Origin: Diogma glabrata
Taxonomy: Eukaryota; Arthropoda; Insecta; Diptera; Cylindrotomidae
Direction: 5' to 3'
Assembly (NCBI GenBank): GCA_963693315.1
Contig: OY856186.1
Location: 307,113,061 to 307,177,060 of the forward strand
DNA length: 64,000 nt
Part shown: piece by piece, positions 1-11,573 of the stretch
Layout of the letters: every line of letters begins with the position of its first letter
Position numbering within the stretch: position 1 is the stretch's first letter
Notes under the pieces: model-generated
Seen by the model: only the letters and a program-made list of their open reading frames with translations
Told to the model about the DNA's origin: nothing
Database searches by the model: none
Translations under genes and position numbers: made by a program

Positions 1-880
1 TTTTCAATCTATTAATCATTCGAAGAAGGTTGCAACTCATCCACGGCTTAAATATTTTCATTTTGGAAGTTTTGATTTCAAAAGAAGAGGATTGAATGTG
101 AGTTTTTAAAATTCTAAAAAAATTTTCAAAAGCAGAGTTACAGTTAGTTGAACTATATACATCGTCCCAGTTTTCATACTTTAGAATATCATTCAAAATA
201 TCATAGTTTACTCGTGGAACATTTGGTCTATTTTCCGCTGGAATTGACCTCCTCGCACCTGTAGAGAGAACAACCTCAATTAGATTATGATCAGAAAAAT
301 GAATAGGTAGGTTACAAATATTGATATCTGATGAAGATTTACTTTTAACAAAAACATGGTCTAGACATGTTTGCATTCTAGTTGGGGCATTTAGGAGACT
401 AGCAAAACCATAAGATGATAGCATTGCTTGGTAGCTAAACGATTCATCACTATCTAACAGATTAATATTTATGTCACCTAATATAATTGTGTTCGGTTTT
501 GTTGATACACGTAATAGTGCTTCCAGGTCATTACAAAAATCATTTACCCAGCCATTGAAAAAACGATAAATACAAATGAAAGTCCAACTTTGCTTATTCA
601 TCTGGATTTCCAATATAAAAAGATCAGCTGAGGACCAGTTGAAGAATTTAATTGAAAAGTTTACAAAACTATCCCGTATAAAAACACCAACTCCACCAGC
701 ACGGTATCTATCATTACAGCAGGCTCTAAAACTATAACCCGGTAAGCGATACTGCAAACATTCAGATGAGTATATCCAAGTTTCAGTAACAAAAATTAAG
801 TCATGAATAGTTGGTAAACTTGCAATATAAAGATTTATCATATCAAAATTTGCTCTTAAGCTGCGAATATTTTATAATAA
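1..880 (-). pseudogene. LINE ORF2, endonuclease domain (Jockey/CR1-like), 3' part outside window
   Basis: The minus strand reads without a stop from about base 875 to base 1. It begins NIRSLRANFDMINLYIASLP and carries the hallmarks of an APE-type (EEP) endonuclease: VTETWI (metal-binding Glu), a central GGVGVFIRD, GDININLLDSD (catalytic Asp/Asn) and HFSDHNLIEV (Asp-His pair). It continues to KPWMSCNLLRMI, the usual linker before the reverse transcriptase, which must lie left of base 1. In this family the enzyme nicks target DNA to prime reverse transcription. An insertion at 881-2505 cuts the N-terminus: the reading ACYY just right of the insertion joins KNIRSLRANFD just left of it in frame once one copy of an 8-bp duplication is removed. 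ORF1 of the same element is at 2842-3735. No other disabling change is seen here. Placement as Jockey/CR1-like is by motif style only. Confidence 0.85.
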
Positions 881-2505
881 TAATGAAGACTTTTCAATTC
901 CTTTATTCATCATAGAAAATATAAGTGACTAAAGGTAGAAACACAACACGGACGGTAACGTCGGATGATAAAAAAAACGTCTACAATTTCGCTGTTGTAA
1001 CCACAACAAAGGCGTCAGCGTGAAAAGCTGTCAAAAATAAAATTGCATAAACTAAAATACTTTGTTCTTTGTCAAAATGAATTTGACAAATTTCAATTTT
1101 AAAAATAACTAATTTTTACTAATAAATAAATAATAATAATTTTTCTACTAATATCTAATTTTAAAAATAAAATACAAAATACAAATTATGAAAATATATA
1201 AATGAATAAAACCGAACTTTGAACATAAACTGAAAATTCAGTTGACAACTCAAAACAAAACGATTACAACCTCAGAAACGCGAAAAACATCAGAAAATCA
1301 TATTTTTCAGTTGGCGGCACTGTCACAATAACATTAGAAATTACCCTTGCAGCCAAATAAAAATAAAATTGACATATGGCAATAATCATCGCCGACGATA
1401 AATTAAGGTAAAGGTAGAAACACAACACGGACGATAACGTCGGACGATAAAAAAAAACGTCTACAATTTCGCTGTTGTAACCACAACAAAGGCGTCAGCG
1501 TGAAAAGCTGTCAAAAATAAAATTGCGTAAACTAAAATACTTTGTTCTTTGTCAAAATGAATTTGACAAATTTCAATTTTAAAAATAACTAATTTTTACT
1601 AATAAATAAATAATAATAATTTTTCTACTAATAACTAATTTTAAAAATAAAATACAAAATACAAATTATGAAAATATATAAATGAATAAAACCGAACTTT
1701 GAACATAAACTGAAAATTCAGTTGACAACTCAAAACAAAACGATTACAACCTCAGAAACGTGAAAAACATCAGAAAATCATATTTTTCAGTTGGCGGCAC
1801 TGCCACAATAACATTAGAAATTACCCTTGCAGCCAAATAAAAATAAAATTGACATATGGCAATAATCATCGCCGACGATAAATTAAGGTAAAGGTAGAAA
1901 CACAACACGGACGATAACGTCGGACGATAAAAAAAAACGTCTACAATTTCGCTGTTGTAACCACAACAAAGGCGTCAGCGTGAAAAGCTGTCAAAAATAA
2001 AATTGCATAAACTAAAATACTTTGTTCTTTGTCAAAATGAATTTGACAAATTTCAATTTTAAAAATAACTAATTTTTACTAATAAATAAATAATAATAAT
2101 TTTTCTACTAATATCTAATTTTAAAAATAAAATACAAAATACAAATTATGAAAATATATAAATGAATAAAACCGAATTTTGAACATAAACTGAAAATTCA
2201 GTTGACAACTCAAAACAAAACCATAACAACCTCAGAAACGTGAAAAACATCAGAAAATCATATTTTTCAGTTGGCGGCACTGTCACAATAACATTAAAAA
2301 TTACACTTGCAGCCAAATAAAAATAAAATTCATATCTGGCAATAATCATCGCCGACGATAAATTAGAAATAGAATTCCAAATTTTCTCCGACGAAAAAAT
2401 CTTTTTCGTTTATCGCTGTAGTTGTGTTTAAAATGTATGTATCCTGTGTATTCTAATATTACAAACGTCGTCGTCGGACGATTTCGCCCGTGTTGTGTTT
2501 CTAGC
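881..2505. mobile_element. TIR-bounded DNA element inserted in LINE ORF2
   Basis: The insertion is flanked by TATAATAA at 873-880 and again at 2506-2513. Removing one copy restores the LINE reading frame, which supports an 8-bp target-site duplication. The right end, read inward from 2505, is GCTAGAAACACAACACGGGCG. A matching inverted sequence, GGTAGAAACACAACACGGACG, lies at about 933 on the left and recurs at about 1412 and 1892, so the element has three left-end-like termini and one right end. The first 50 bases (881-930) do not match the right terminus and may be extra target or filler DNA. No transposase is present, so the element is non-autonomous. The superfamily is not assigned; an 8-bp duplication would fit hAT or P. 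Confidence 0.7.
931..2365. repeat. Three tandem 480-bp units
   Basis: Units start at about 931, 1410 and 1890 (periods of 479 and 480 bases) and are nearly identical. Each starts AAAGGTAGAAACACAACACG and ends GCCGACGATAAATTA. The differences seen are single bases, for example cggatgat versus cggacgat, and GTCACAATAAC versus GCCACAATAAC. The third unit continues into the unique right end of the element. A GGACGATAACGTCGGACGATAA-like start means each unit also carries a short internal direct repeat. Confidence 0.95.
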
Positions 2506-2841
2506 TATAATAACATGCAAATGCAATTTTCATCAATAAAATCACCGTAATGCATTGTAAACAACATAAAAAACAAATACTGAGCTTGTAGTAGAAAAAG
2601 TGACGATAATTACTGAAAATTATACAAATTAAATAAACCTTATACATACAACAATTTAAAACTGATATCACTAACGCAAGAATTAATTCAGCTATCAAAA
2701 AAATATAAATTTTAACTTTAGATACAGAACTTATAAAAAACAACCAAATGAAAAATGATATATTATTTGAATGGAAAAACAAATACCTTAAACTTAAATG
2801 TTGCTTTAGTCAGGCTCCCTTGGTTAGCGAATCAATATCAC
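2506..2841 (-). other. LINE ORF1-ORF2 spacer and ORF2 start
   Basis: This joins ORF1 (stop at 2842) to the ORF2 endonuclease (in-frame stub ending ACYY at 2506) on the minus strand. Shortly after the ORF1 stop the minus strand reads AAGGTATTTG, a possible splice donor, and later TTGTATAATTTTCAG, a possible acceptor. A removable spacer is possible but not shown. Very AT-rich; no separate gene is supported. Confidence 0.45.
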
Positions 2842-3735
2842 TCAGCGATCGAACATGAATTGAATCATTTTTTGATTCATTGATTCATTTTTTCGCCCGA
2901 GTACCTTGCCATCGGCAAACCATATATAATTGTATCCATGTTTTCTTAAATTTTTAGCCTTCCATAGGAGATCGGAGTTAAAAGACGTCAGAAAACTGCG
3001 TAGATATATTTGATGTGTACTATCAGCATCAGGAAAGTATTTATTCGTATGAATTGACCCCACCACTTTCTTTTTATCCAAAAATCGATTTTTGAAACAA
3101 GAATGTATGAATTTCACTAAAATTGGTGCTGGATAGTTTTTATTGGAATTGTTAGGATTTGTTTTTGTTTTACCTCGTAATCTTCTGACTTCAATAATTT
3201 CACGGTCCAAAACATCTACTTGCATATCTATAGCCAAAGATGCCACAAACTTTTTATCATCCTCGCCAGCTCGTTCAGGTATGCCAGTTATAATTAAGGA
3301 ATCATCGAAACTTTGCTGTTTGAGTATTTCCACATCTAATCGTATTAAATCTACTTTAGCTTCTAGAAGGTGGAAATTTAGCATAAATTTTTTTAATTCT
3401 CTATTTTCCAGAAGCAATTGATCAAGTTTTGCGGCGATGAACTTTTGTGATTTTATAACTTCCTCAATTGATGCATTATCGTAATGAATGCCATCCTGAA
3501 GATGCTTATCGTAAATACATTCAGGATCCTTGTCATTACCTAAGACAGTTGATAACTCGGAATTGTTTTTGCATTGCTTAGTACAATACCAATCATCATT
3601 AAGTAATGTTTTATATTGTAAGCGTGTAATACGCACACATTCAATGTGGAAATAACTAAAACATCCGGCACATTCAACTTTTTTTTCTAAAATATGTAAA
3701 GTTAAATATTTTATAAAAATACTGTACGCATACAT
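2842..3735 (-). CDS. LINE ORF1: PHD-like finger, coiled coil, FP-type C-terminal domain
   Basis: The 297-residue frame is intact. Residues 22-56 hold Cys/His spacing like the second half of a PHD finger (CAGCFSYFHIEC, then WYCTKQC); the first cysteines are missing, so the N-terminus is either truncated or in an upstream exon. Residues about 90-140 are heptad-like (EEVIKSQKFIAAKLDQLL, then ELKKFM and LEAKVDLI), a likely coiled coil for trimerisation. From about residue 145 (SLIITGIPERAGEDDK) to the end (YIWFADGKVLGRKNE) it resembles the domain shared by insect LINE ORF1 proteins and the FP family. ORF1 proteins of this type bind element RNA in the cytoplasmic particle. The same LINE's ORF2 follows on the same strand. 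The start at 3735 is simply the first Met in the open frame. Confidence 0.75.
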   Translation of the reverse strand: MYAYSIFIKYLTLHILEKKVECAGCFSYFHIECVRITRLQYKTLLNDDWYCTKQCKNNSELSTVLGNDKDPECIYDKHLQDGIHYDNASIEEVIKSQKFIAAKLDQLLLENRELKKFMLNFHLLEAKVDLIRLDVEILKQQSFDDSLIITGIPERAGEDDKKFVASLAIDMQVDVLDREIIEVRRLRGKTKTNPNNSNKNYPAPILVKFIHSCFKNRFLDKKKVVGSIHTNKYFPDADSTHQIYLRSFLTSFNSDLLWKAKNLRKHGYNYIWFADGKVLGRKNESMNQKMIQFMFDR

Positions 3736-3929
3736 TATATTGAATTTTAATAAATGAGTTTCGTTGTTTATATTTATTGTACTAAGAAAATTTTTTTATA
3801 TTACTTGTACTAAGAAAAAAACACGAGGCCACCTGAGCGCGAGACCACCGGCAAATGCCTGGTTTGCCTGTGCTTAAAACCCCCACTGAATGGACTCGGG
3901 TACTTCTGGCTCCTCTTAAAAAAAAAAAG
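3736..3929. repeat. LINE 5' flank and short A-tailed repeat
   Basis: TTGTACTAAGAAAA occurs at 3777-3790 and 3805-3818. It is followed by a GC-richer stretch (about 3822-3917) that ends in a run of A, as a SINE or LINE 3' end would on the plus strand. On the minus strand it reads through in frame from the hAT relic. No family is named with confidence and no tRNA-like box B was convincing. Confidence 0.35.
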
Positions 3930-5315
3930 CTTTCTGTTTCGGATCCGATTTTCTACCTCAGACCAAAAATCATCAGTCAAATCCGCATCTATTGCGCATG
4001 CTTTAGCTTCTGAAATATATTTACCGAAAGAAACTTCAGAATTACAAGAAATCAAAAATTCAGTTATTTTTTTCAACAAACTAGCTACTGATCTCACATC
4101 CATGCTCTGTAATTGTAATATTTTGCTCGTACAATTTATTTCTGTTAGAACATCCTGCCAGATTATTAGACCACAAATAAATTCAAAACTGTCTAATTTT
4201 GATGCGATTGATTCAGCTGTAATGCGTAAGTGCATCTTTTTCCAATTGAACGACTTCTTTTAACGCTGAATAAATGCCTTTCAATCCGGTTTTCAAATCA
4301 CTAACGGCATTAACATGGCTTTCCCATCGGTATCACTTAATGATTTCACTGTCAATTTACAACACATGGATATGAAAATATGCCAACGCTTTGGCGATCT
4401 TGAGAAAAAATTGTAAATTGTTTGGATGGCTGAAAAAAGATTATTAATTTCAATAGCTCCTTTTACTGCATCAACAACGACTAAATTTAAGGAGTGGCAG
4501 CCACATGCAACGAAGAAAGCCCTTGGTTTGATATTTTTAATATGAGACTGAACATCGTTTTTTTCCACGCATATTGGCTCCATTATCGTAGCCAATTGAC
4601 CACGAAGATTCATAATGGATAAGCCATTTTGTTTCAAAAAATTTAATATTTCTTCGGTCATTTTTGCTCCGGTTGCATCCAAAATGTTAATAAACTCCAA
4701 AAAATTTTCTTTAACTTCCACACTAACATTGTTACTTTCGGTTGATTTTGTGATGTGGACGTAACGCAGAACAACCTTTGTAGCTTTAGCGATCAATAAA
4801 ATAATTTCTTGCTGGATATTTTCCCAAGTAATGAGTCTTGTTTGGATTTTCTACTGCTCGTTTAACATGTTTCTGTAACACCTTTTGCGAAGGCAAAATC
4901 ATCACTAATGAATATTTTGCAACAAAACCAAAACACCTGATCTACTTTGGATGAATATACAAGCCAGGTTCTTTTAAATAATTCACCATTTGCTGTTTTT
5001 CGATGAAAATGTATTTTGTTAAATGATCGCCCCAAACTGTCTTTTGGGTACTGCTTAATGTTAGCTTCTATTGGACCTTTGGAAACTATATTTTGAATTT
5101 GCAAGTTTTGCAAATTTTCTGGCCAATCCGTTATATTACAAAAAGCATTACAGCTAAATATATTCTCAGCACTTGTTTCTACCTCATGATTTAAACATTC
5201 ATCTTGATTAGCTGTACTAGTACTAGCATTTAATTCAACATTAATGTTAGTTTCGTCAGTTTCAGATACAGGCCTCTCACCAGTTACAATATTTTCATCG
5301 TCCTCATGTGTGTAA
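3930..5315 (-). pseudogene. hAT transposase relic, ZMYM1/TTF-finger type
   Basis: Three minus-strand blocks follow the order of this family. At 5113-4862 is a TTF-type zinc-finger region (IVSKGPIEANIKQYPKDSLG, then ELFKRTWLVYSSKVDQVFWF), preceded by an acidic leader (about 5315-5115) that ends ITDWPENLQNLQ. At 4796-4293 is the DUF4371-like core (LRYVHITKSTESNNVSVEVK, and CGCHSLNLVVVDAVKG). At 4235-3930 is a C-terminal block (IASKLDSFEFICGLIIWQDV). Stops and frame changes separate the blocks, and the C-terminal dimerisation segment is gone, replaced by an unrelated repeat near 3920. The family cuts and pastes DNA or survives as domesticated zinc-finger proteins; this copy is dead. No TIRs were located. 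Confidence 0.75.
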
Positions 5316-5504
5316 TATGTGTGTAACAGTTCAATTTATTTTGAAATTGCAGCATATATATTTTTCAAATTCTGAATGAAATGCAAGTTTTCTATAACAA
5401 TATGGTTAGTAATTTCTATCTTAGTTTTTAATTTTTTCGGTTTTAATTTTATTCAATTGAAACATTTTATGAAAGAATTATTCTGACATACGATTTTAAT
5501 AGCA

Positions 5505-5942
5505 TTTTCGATTGAAAACCAGTTCATAACTAGTTCTTTTTTTTCAATACAAAAAAATTATTTCCCCTCCAAATCATGTTCGATTGAAGCAAAATAAAAA
5601 AACTAGTTCTGAACTGGTTGTGCATTTTTTCCCCTTTTGAAGAACAAGTTTTATTTTCAGTTATTTTTGAGTTTTAGTCATACTATGACAAAAAGTACAC
5701 TCAACAAACGTTGAATCAAACCGTTATCATTATAATGCAGCATCATATAAATAATTTAATTTTATTTTTAGTTATTTAACATATATATTATGAAATTAGT
5801 TTTTTTTACAAAATGTATTGTTTTTTATTGCTTTTCAAACAATCCAAAATAAAAGAATTAATAAAATAACCAATTCAATTTACTCATACAATAAAAAAGA
5901 ACTCGTTAAGAACTAGTTATTAACCAGTTCTTCAATCGAAAA
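5505..5942. mobile_element. MITE with TTTTCGATTGAA termini
   Basis: TTTTCGATTGAA at 5505-5516 is inverted at 5931-5942. The similarity continues inward as ACCAGTT, ATAACTAGTTCTT on both sides. A third degenerate copy (GTTCGATTGAAG, then ACTAGTTCTGAACTGGTT) lies inside near 5579-5620. There is no coding capacity and no clean target duplication. The element is about 438 bp and AT-rich. Confidence 0.65.
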
Positions 5943-7207
<1,265 letters not shown>

Positions 7208-7662
7208 CAGCAAGTAAATATGTATACACAAAAAATTGGAACGGATCTTCCTTTAAAAGAACAACATACAGTTATAAAGAAAGTAATTGGGTGAGCTGTA
7301 TAATTATAAGTTAAAATTATTATTACGTTGGTATTTAGGGATTTTTCATTTCTAAAATTTTGTTTTATATAATTTAATTAAATTATATTAAATTATATTA
7401 AATTATATTAAATTTTTTAATTAAACAATAATTTTTTTTTGAATGAAACTTAAATTACTCTTACTTAAATTACTTAATATTTTCATACAATACTTTCGAA
7501 TATATTGCATTTAAATCAATAATTCAGTTCGTATACATAAATCAACATAAATATATTAATTCGTATTGTTTTAAAAAGAATATTTCTTTTGCACTACAAA
7601 TTTGTAAATATTCATTTGAATTAATTAATTAATATTTATTATAAATAATTGCTGACGTTACA
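7208..7662. other. AT-rich leader region before gypsy gag
   Basis: No coding is seen. It contains a short AAATTATATT-type tandem array at about 7371-7412. No sequence related to the 3' LTR (TGATGTAGCGGC...) was found here, so the 5' LTR of the following gypsy element is lost or too diverged to see. CTGACGTTACA just before the gag ATG may be a remnant of the primer-binding region; that is a weak inference. Confidence 0.4.
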
Positions 7663-8520
7663 ATGTCTGTTAACGATGAAGATAAAAAACCCTTCACCGA
7701 GGTAGACTCTCTTCGAGCAAGGTTGCCAGAATTCTGGACAAAACTTCCTCTAGCTTGGTTTCTGAAAGCTGAATCACAATTTAAATTGTATCGAATCTCG
7801 GATGACGACAAACGCTACTGTTATATTATTTCAGCTCTCCCACCAGCAGTTCTTGAATCTGTTTATGATATAATAACAGAACTGCCTGTTGGAAATAAAT
7901 ACGAAACCCTTAAGACCGCCCTCATTGATCGGCACTCACTTTCAGAGCAACAACGTCTCGAAAAACTTCTCGAAAGTGACGTTTTGGACGATCAGAAACC
8001 ATCTGAGGCCTACAGATCTCTTAAAAGGTTAGCGAAAACTTCTGTTAATGACACGATCATTAAAAAACTCTGGCTTCGGCGTCTTCCAAAATCTATTAAT
8101 ATAGCTTTAATTGCAGTTGGCGACAAAACTATTGATGAACTTTTATCAATAGCAGATGCAATACATGAAGCTACAGAACCCTCGTCAATGGCATGCATTA
8201 ATTCTTCTACATCCCGTTCTGGAACAAATAATACTTCATATAACGGTCTTGAAGACTGGCTTATGTTAAAAATCGAGTCGATATTTGCGAAAATGCAATC
8301 TAGTCATAACCGATCACGTAGTCCTAAACCACATTATAGAGTAGGTTTCAACTATAGAAGATTAAGTCGGAGTGGAAGCAGAGGTCGTAATACAGAACGA
8401 ACAAAAACATGTTGGTACCATAAAAACTATGCAACTAAAGCACGAAAATGCATTCAACCTTGTAATTTTAATAGTCAAGAACAGGTTTCTCAAAATGCTT
8501 CACAACCGTCGACAAACTAA
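7663..8520 (+). CDS. gag: Ty3/gypsy (CsRn1/Kabuki-like) Gag, element G1
   Basis: This 285-codon frame is intact. Residues about 20-60 ([20 protein letters not shown], then [13 protein letters not shown]) match the gag-like N-terminal domain typical of insect CsRn1-clade elements. The C-terminal third is basic and Ser/Arg-rich ([19 protein letters not shown]) and ends in [20 protein letters not shown]. That is the CHCC-type finger characteristic of this clade, rather than the retroviral CCHC knuckle. Gag packages element RNA into cytoplasmic particles. The ATG at 7663 is the first Met of the domain. The pol frame overlaps the 3' end in the -1 frame, suggesting frameshifted expression. Confidence 0.85.
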   Translation: MSVNDEDKKPFTEVDSLRARLPEFWTKLPLAWFLKAESQFKLYRISDDDKRYCYIISALPPAVLESVYDIITELPVGNKYETLKTALIDRHSLSEQQRLEKLLESDVLDDQKPSEAYRSLKRLAKTSVNDTIIKKLWLRRLPKSINIALIAVGDKTIDELLSIADAIHEATEPSSMACINSSTSRSGTNNTSYNGLEDWLMLKIESIFAKMQSSHNRSRSPKPHYRVGFNYRRLSRSGSRGRNTERTKTCWYHKNYATKARKCIQPCNFNSQEQVSQNASQPSTN

Positions 8521-8522
8521 TT

Positions 8523-10112
8523 CAAACTACTGTTGTTGCGGCGAATAGTAGTTTTCTTAAAAACAGCCGTCGTTTAATTCTAAAAGACTCAGTAAATAAT
8601 TATCAATTTCTCGTATATACTGGTGCAGACTTGTCTGTTCTTCCTGCAAAACGCTTCTTCGGCACTGAGTCTCGCGACCCCAATCTTGTGCTTTCTGCTG
8701 CCAATGGCACAGTTATTAATACGTATGGGACTAAACTTCTTTCAGTCGATATAGGGCTAAGGCGCAAGTTTATATTCCCATTTGTACTCGCCTCGGTAGA
8801 CAGGCCAATCATGGGTGCTGACTTCCTGTCGAAATTCGGTCTTCTTGTCGACCTACGTGGACGACGACTTACAGATTCATCAACGGGTATTACAATCAAC
8901 GCAATGACAGGCATTAGTAAGACACCAACATCAATTAATTTTTCTGTTGATAATGGATACGGTTCTTTACTTAGGGAATTTCCTTTGCTCACTCAAACGC
9001 CAAATTATACACTTCCAGTTAAACATAACGTGGTTCATCACATTATAACTGAAGGTCGATTACCTTTTTCAAAACCAAGCAGAATGGATCCTGCAAAACA
9101 TCAAGCAGCACACCTAGAATTCGGACATATGATCGAATTGGGTATATGCCAACCTTCGTCTTCACCGATTTCTTCTCCTCTCCATATGGTAAAAAAGAGA
9201 GATAATGACGATTGTCGTCCATGCGGAGACTACCGTCGTTTGAATACTGTGACTATTCCTGATCGATATCCAATCTCTCACATTTACAATTTTTCAATGT
9301 ACTTGCAGGGTTGTACAATATTTTCGAAGATTGATCTGGTAAGAGCATTTCATTTAATCCCAGTGGCACCCGAAGATGTGCATAAAACGGCACTCAAAAC
9401 ACCATTCGGTCTATTTGAGTTTACTCGAATGCCATTTGGTCTTCGGAATGCCGCTCAGACATTCCAGCGCTTCATGAATGAAGTGGTCAAAGGATTGGAT
9501 TTTGTATTCGTCTACATAGACGATATCCTTGTGGCAAGTAAAAATGAGGAAGAGCACAAACTTCATTTAAGAACTCTTTTCGAGAAATTAGTCGAGTTTG
9601 GTATTAACATCAAAACCTCAAAATGTATTTTCGGAACCCAATCGCTCACATTCCTCAGTCACCTAATCACTCCTGATGGCACTTTACCTTCACCTGAACG
9701 AGTTAAAGCCATCAATGATTTCCCTCAACCAACATCTATAAAGCAAATTCAGCGATTTGTCGGGATGGTTGTCGGGATGGCTGCAGCAACGATGCTAGCA
9801 CATCCTCTGAACGACTCACTGTTCAGTATTACTACAGATGCTTCAGGCACTGCTACAGGAGCAGTACTACAACAATATAAAAATGGATGTTGGGAACCGC
9901 TGGCTTTCTTTTCCAAGAAATTAACTCCAGCCGAAATCAAATATTCCGCCTTTGACCGGGAATTACTAGCTATTTACTACGCGATTAAACATTTTCGATA
10001 TTTTGTAGAAGGCAAACTTTTACAATTTATACAGATCACAAGCCTCTTACAACAGCAATCTTCTCAAAAACTGAACGAAGTCCTCGACAAACTCGACATC
10101 TTGACTTTATAA
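8523..10112 (+). pseudogene. pol: G1 protease, reverse transcriptase and RNase H
   Basis: The pol frame is open from the end of gag (-1 frame). Protease: [10 protein letters not shown] near 8617, where the catalytic DTGA of the family reads YTGA, so the active-site Asp is replaced by Tyr; [13 protein letters not shown] follows. RT: palm motifs [30 protein letters not shown] and the catalytic [10 protein letters not shown] (about 9510). After IQRFVGM the sequence jumps to [10 protein letters not shown], lacking the roughly 45 residues present in G2 (NYYHRFIPH... region); a repeated GTCGGGATGG at the joint suggests an in-frame deletion. RNase H starts [13 protein letters not shown] and keeps [18 protein letters not shown], then shifts frame near 10020. 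The element is not autonomous as it stands. Confidence 0.85.
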
Positions 10113-11341
10113 GTCAGTTCACCTTAGACATTCGTCATGTTAAAGGCAATAATAACGTCGTTGCGGACGCATTATCCCGAATAGGGGACCAAGACATTGC
10201 TGCACTGACTCTTGTGTCAATCGATATCAATAAAATTGCTCATAATCAACTACATGACGAGGATCTTAAACAATTACTAAACTCACCTCGTCCTGATTCT
10301 TCAAAGTTTAAATTTAAGTTTATGGTATATCACATCCTAGTATAAGAGCATCACGAAAACTTATCTCTACTAGATATTTTTGGCCTAACCTTAATTCTGA
10401 TGTCACGATTTGGACTAAATCTTGTTTACCTTGTCAGAAGTCGAAGGTTCAGCGACATACAAAATCTGCATACGGCTCAATTCCACTTCCTCGAGGACGG
10501 TTTGAGCATATTCATATGGATGTGGTTGGACCACTTCCTCCTTCCAACAACTTTAGGTATATATTAACAATAGTAGATCGTTTCACTCGATGGCCTGAGG
10601 CATATCCTATTCAAGACATGTCAGCTAACACTATTGCGAAAACATTTATAGAGCAATACATATCAAGGTTAGGAACTCCACTAGAAATCACAACTGATCA
10701 AGATAGCCAGTTTGAGTCTAAGCCCTTTTTCGAACTAACAAAGTTACTTGGCTCGCATCGTATTCGTACTACCGCCTATCATCCACAGGCAAAATGAAAT
10801 GGTAGAACGGTTTCACGGGCAACTAAAAGATTCGCTAAAAGCTCGAGAAAACACAATTCATTGGAGCACGGAGCTGCCTATCGTTTTATTAGGAATACGT
10901 ACTTCCGTCAAGGAAGATCTACATTGTTCCCCAGCTGAACTAGTATACGAACAAGCACTCAAAATCCCAGGAGAATTCTTCGAAACTCAATCAAAAGAAA
11001 CTATCGATACACACGAATTTGTGGATAGACTTCGCACAACTATGCGCAACTTAGTTCCAGTAGAAACTTGTAAAACGATATCTCTTACGTTTGTCCCTAA
11101 AAATCTAAGCGATTTTGTTTTTGTACGAACAGATAGAGTTCGAACAGGCCTATCACCTGCGTATGAAGGACCCTCCAAAGTTCTTCGACGCTTCCGAAAA
11201 CAATTTGTTTTGGATCTGAACGGCCGAAGTTCTTCGGTTTCCATAGACCGACTTAAGCCAGCTTTTGGAATTCTGGCTGCATCTTCGTTTAATAATATAT
11301 CAAAGACAAAAACAGTGCGTTTTTCTTCAAAGTTAACATAA
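10020..11341 (+). pseudogene. G1 RNase H end and integrase, frameshifted
   Basis: After a frameshift the RNase H tail reads HVKGNNNVVADALSRIGDQD. The zinc-binding part of integrase survives as ISTRYFWPNLNSDVTIW and SCLPCQKSKVQ (about 10345-10450). The catalytic core is clear: HMDVVGPLPP (first Asp, 10516 on), TTDQDSQFES (second Asp) and MVERFHGQLK (Glu), but a second frameshift near 10790 separates the last two. The tail YEGPSKVLRRFRKQFVLDLN is the usual C-terminal DNA-binding part. The frame ends at 11341, 25 bases before the polypurine tract. Integrase would insert the cDNA; here it needs at least two frame repairs, so it is inactive. Confidence 0.85.
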
Positions 11342-11366
11342 TATTTTTTAACTGTTCGAGGGATCT

Positions 11367-11380
11367 ATCTCGGAGGAGGG
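11367..11380 (+). promoter_or_regulatory. G1 polypurine tract
   Basis: A purine-rich GGAGGAGGG run ends exactly where TGATGTAGCGGC, the presumed LTR start, begins at 11381. In this class it primes plus-strand DNA synthesis. Confidence 0.7.
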
Positions 11381-11573
11381 TGATGTAGCGGCAAACAACG
11401 CAACAAGTTTATAAACACTTAATTGTTTTATGCTTTAAAAACTAAACTTAATAAATTTTACTTTACTCACTGTAAAAACGCATCAGCTGATTTAAAAATA
11501 TAAAACATTAAAATAAAATTGTAATCATTATTATAGATTATCAGTTGATTTTTAGATTTTGTATGATATATAC

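Noticed and set aside
2501..2782. 93-residue hydrophobic frame on the minus strand
   Set aside because: It falls in the AT-rich spacer between LINE ORF1 and ORF2 and its composition is explained by T-rich codons; no motif.
7371..7412. CRISPR-like or satellite array
   Set aside because: It is only a short AT-rich 10-bp tandem repeat.
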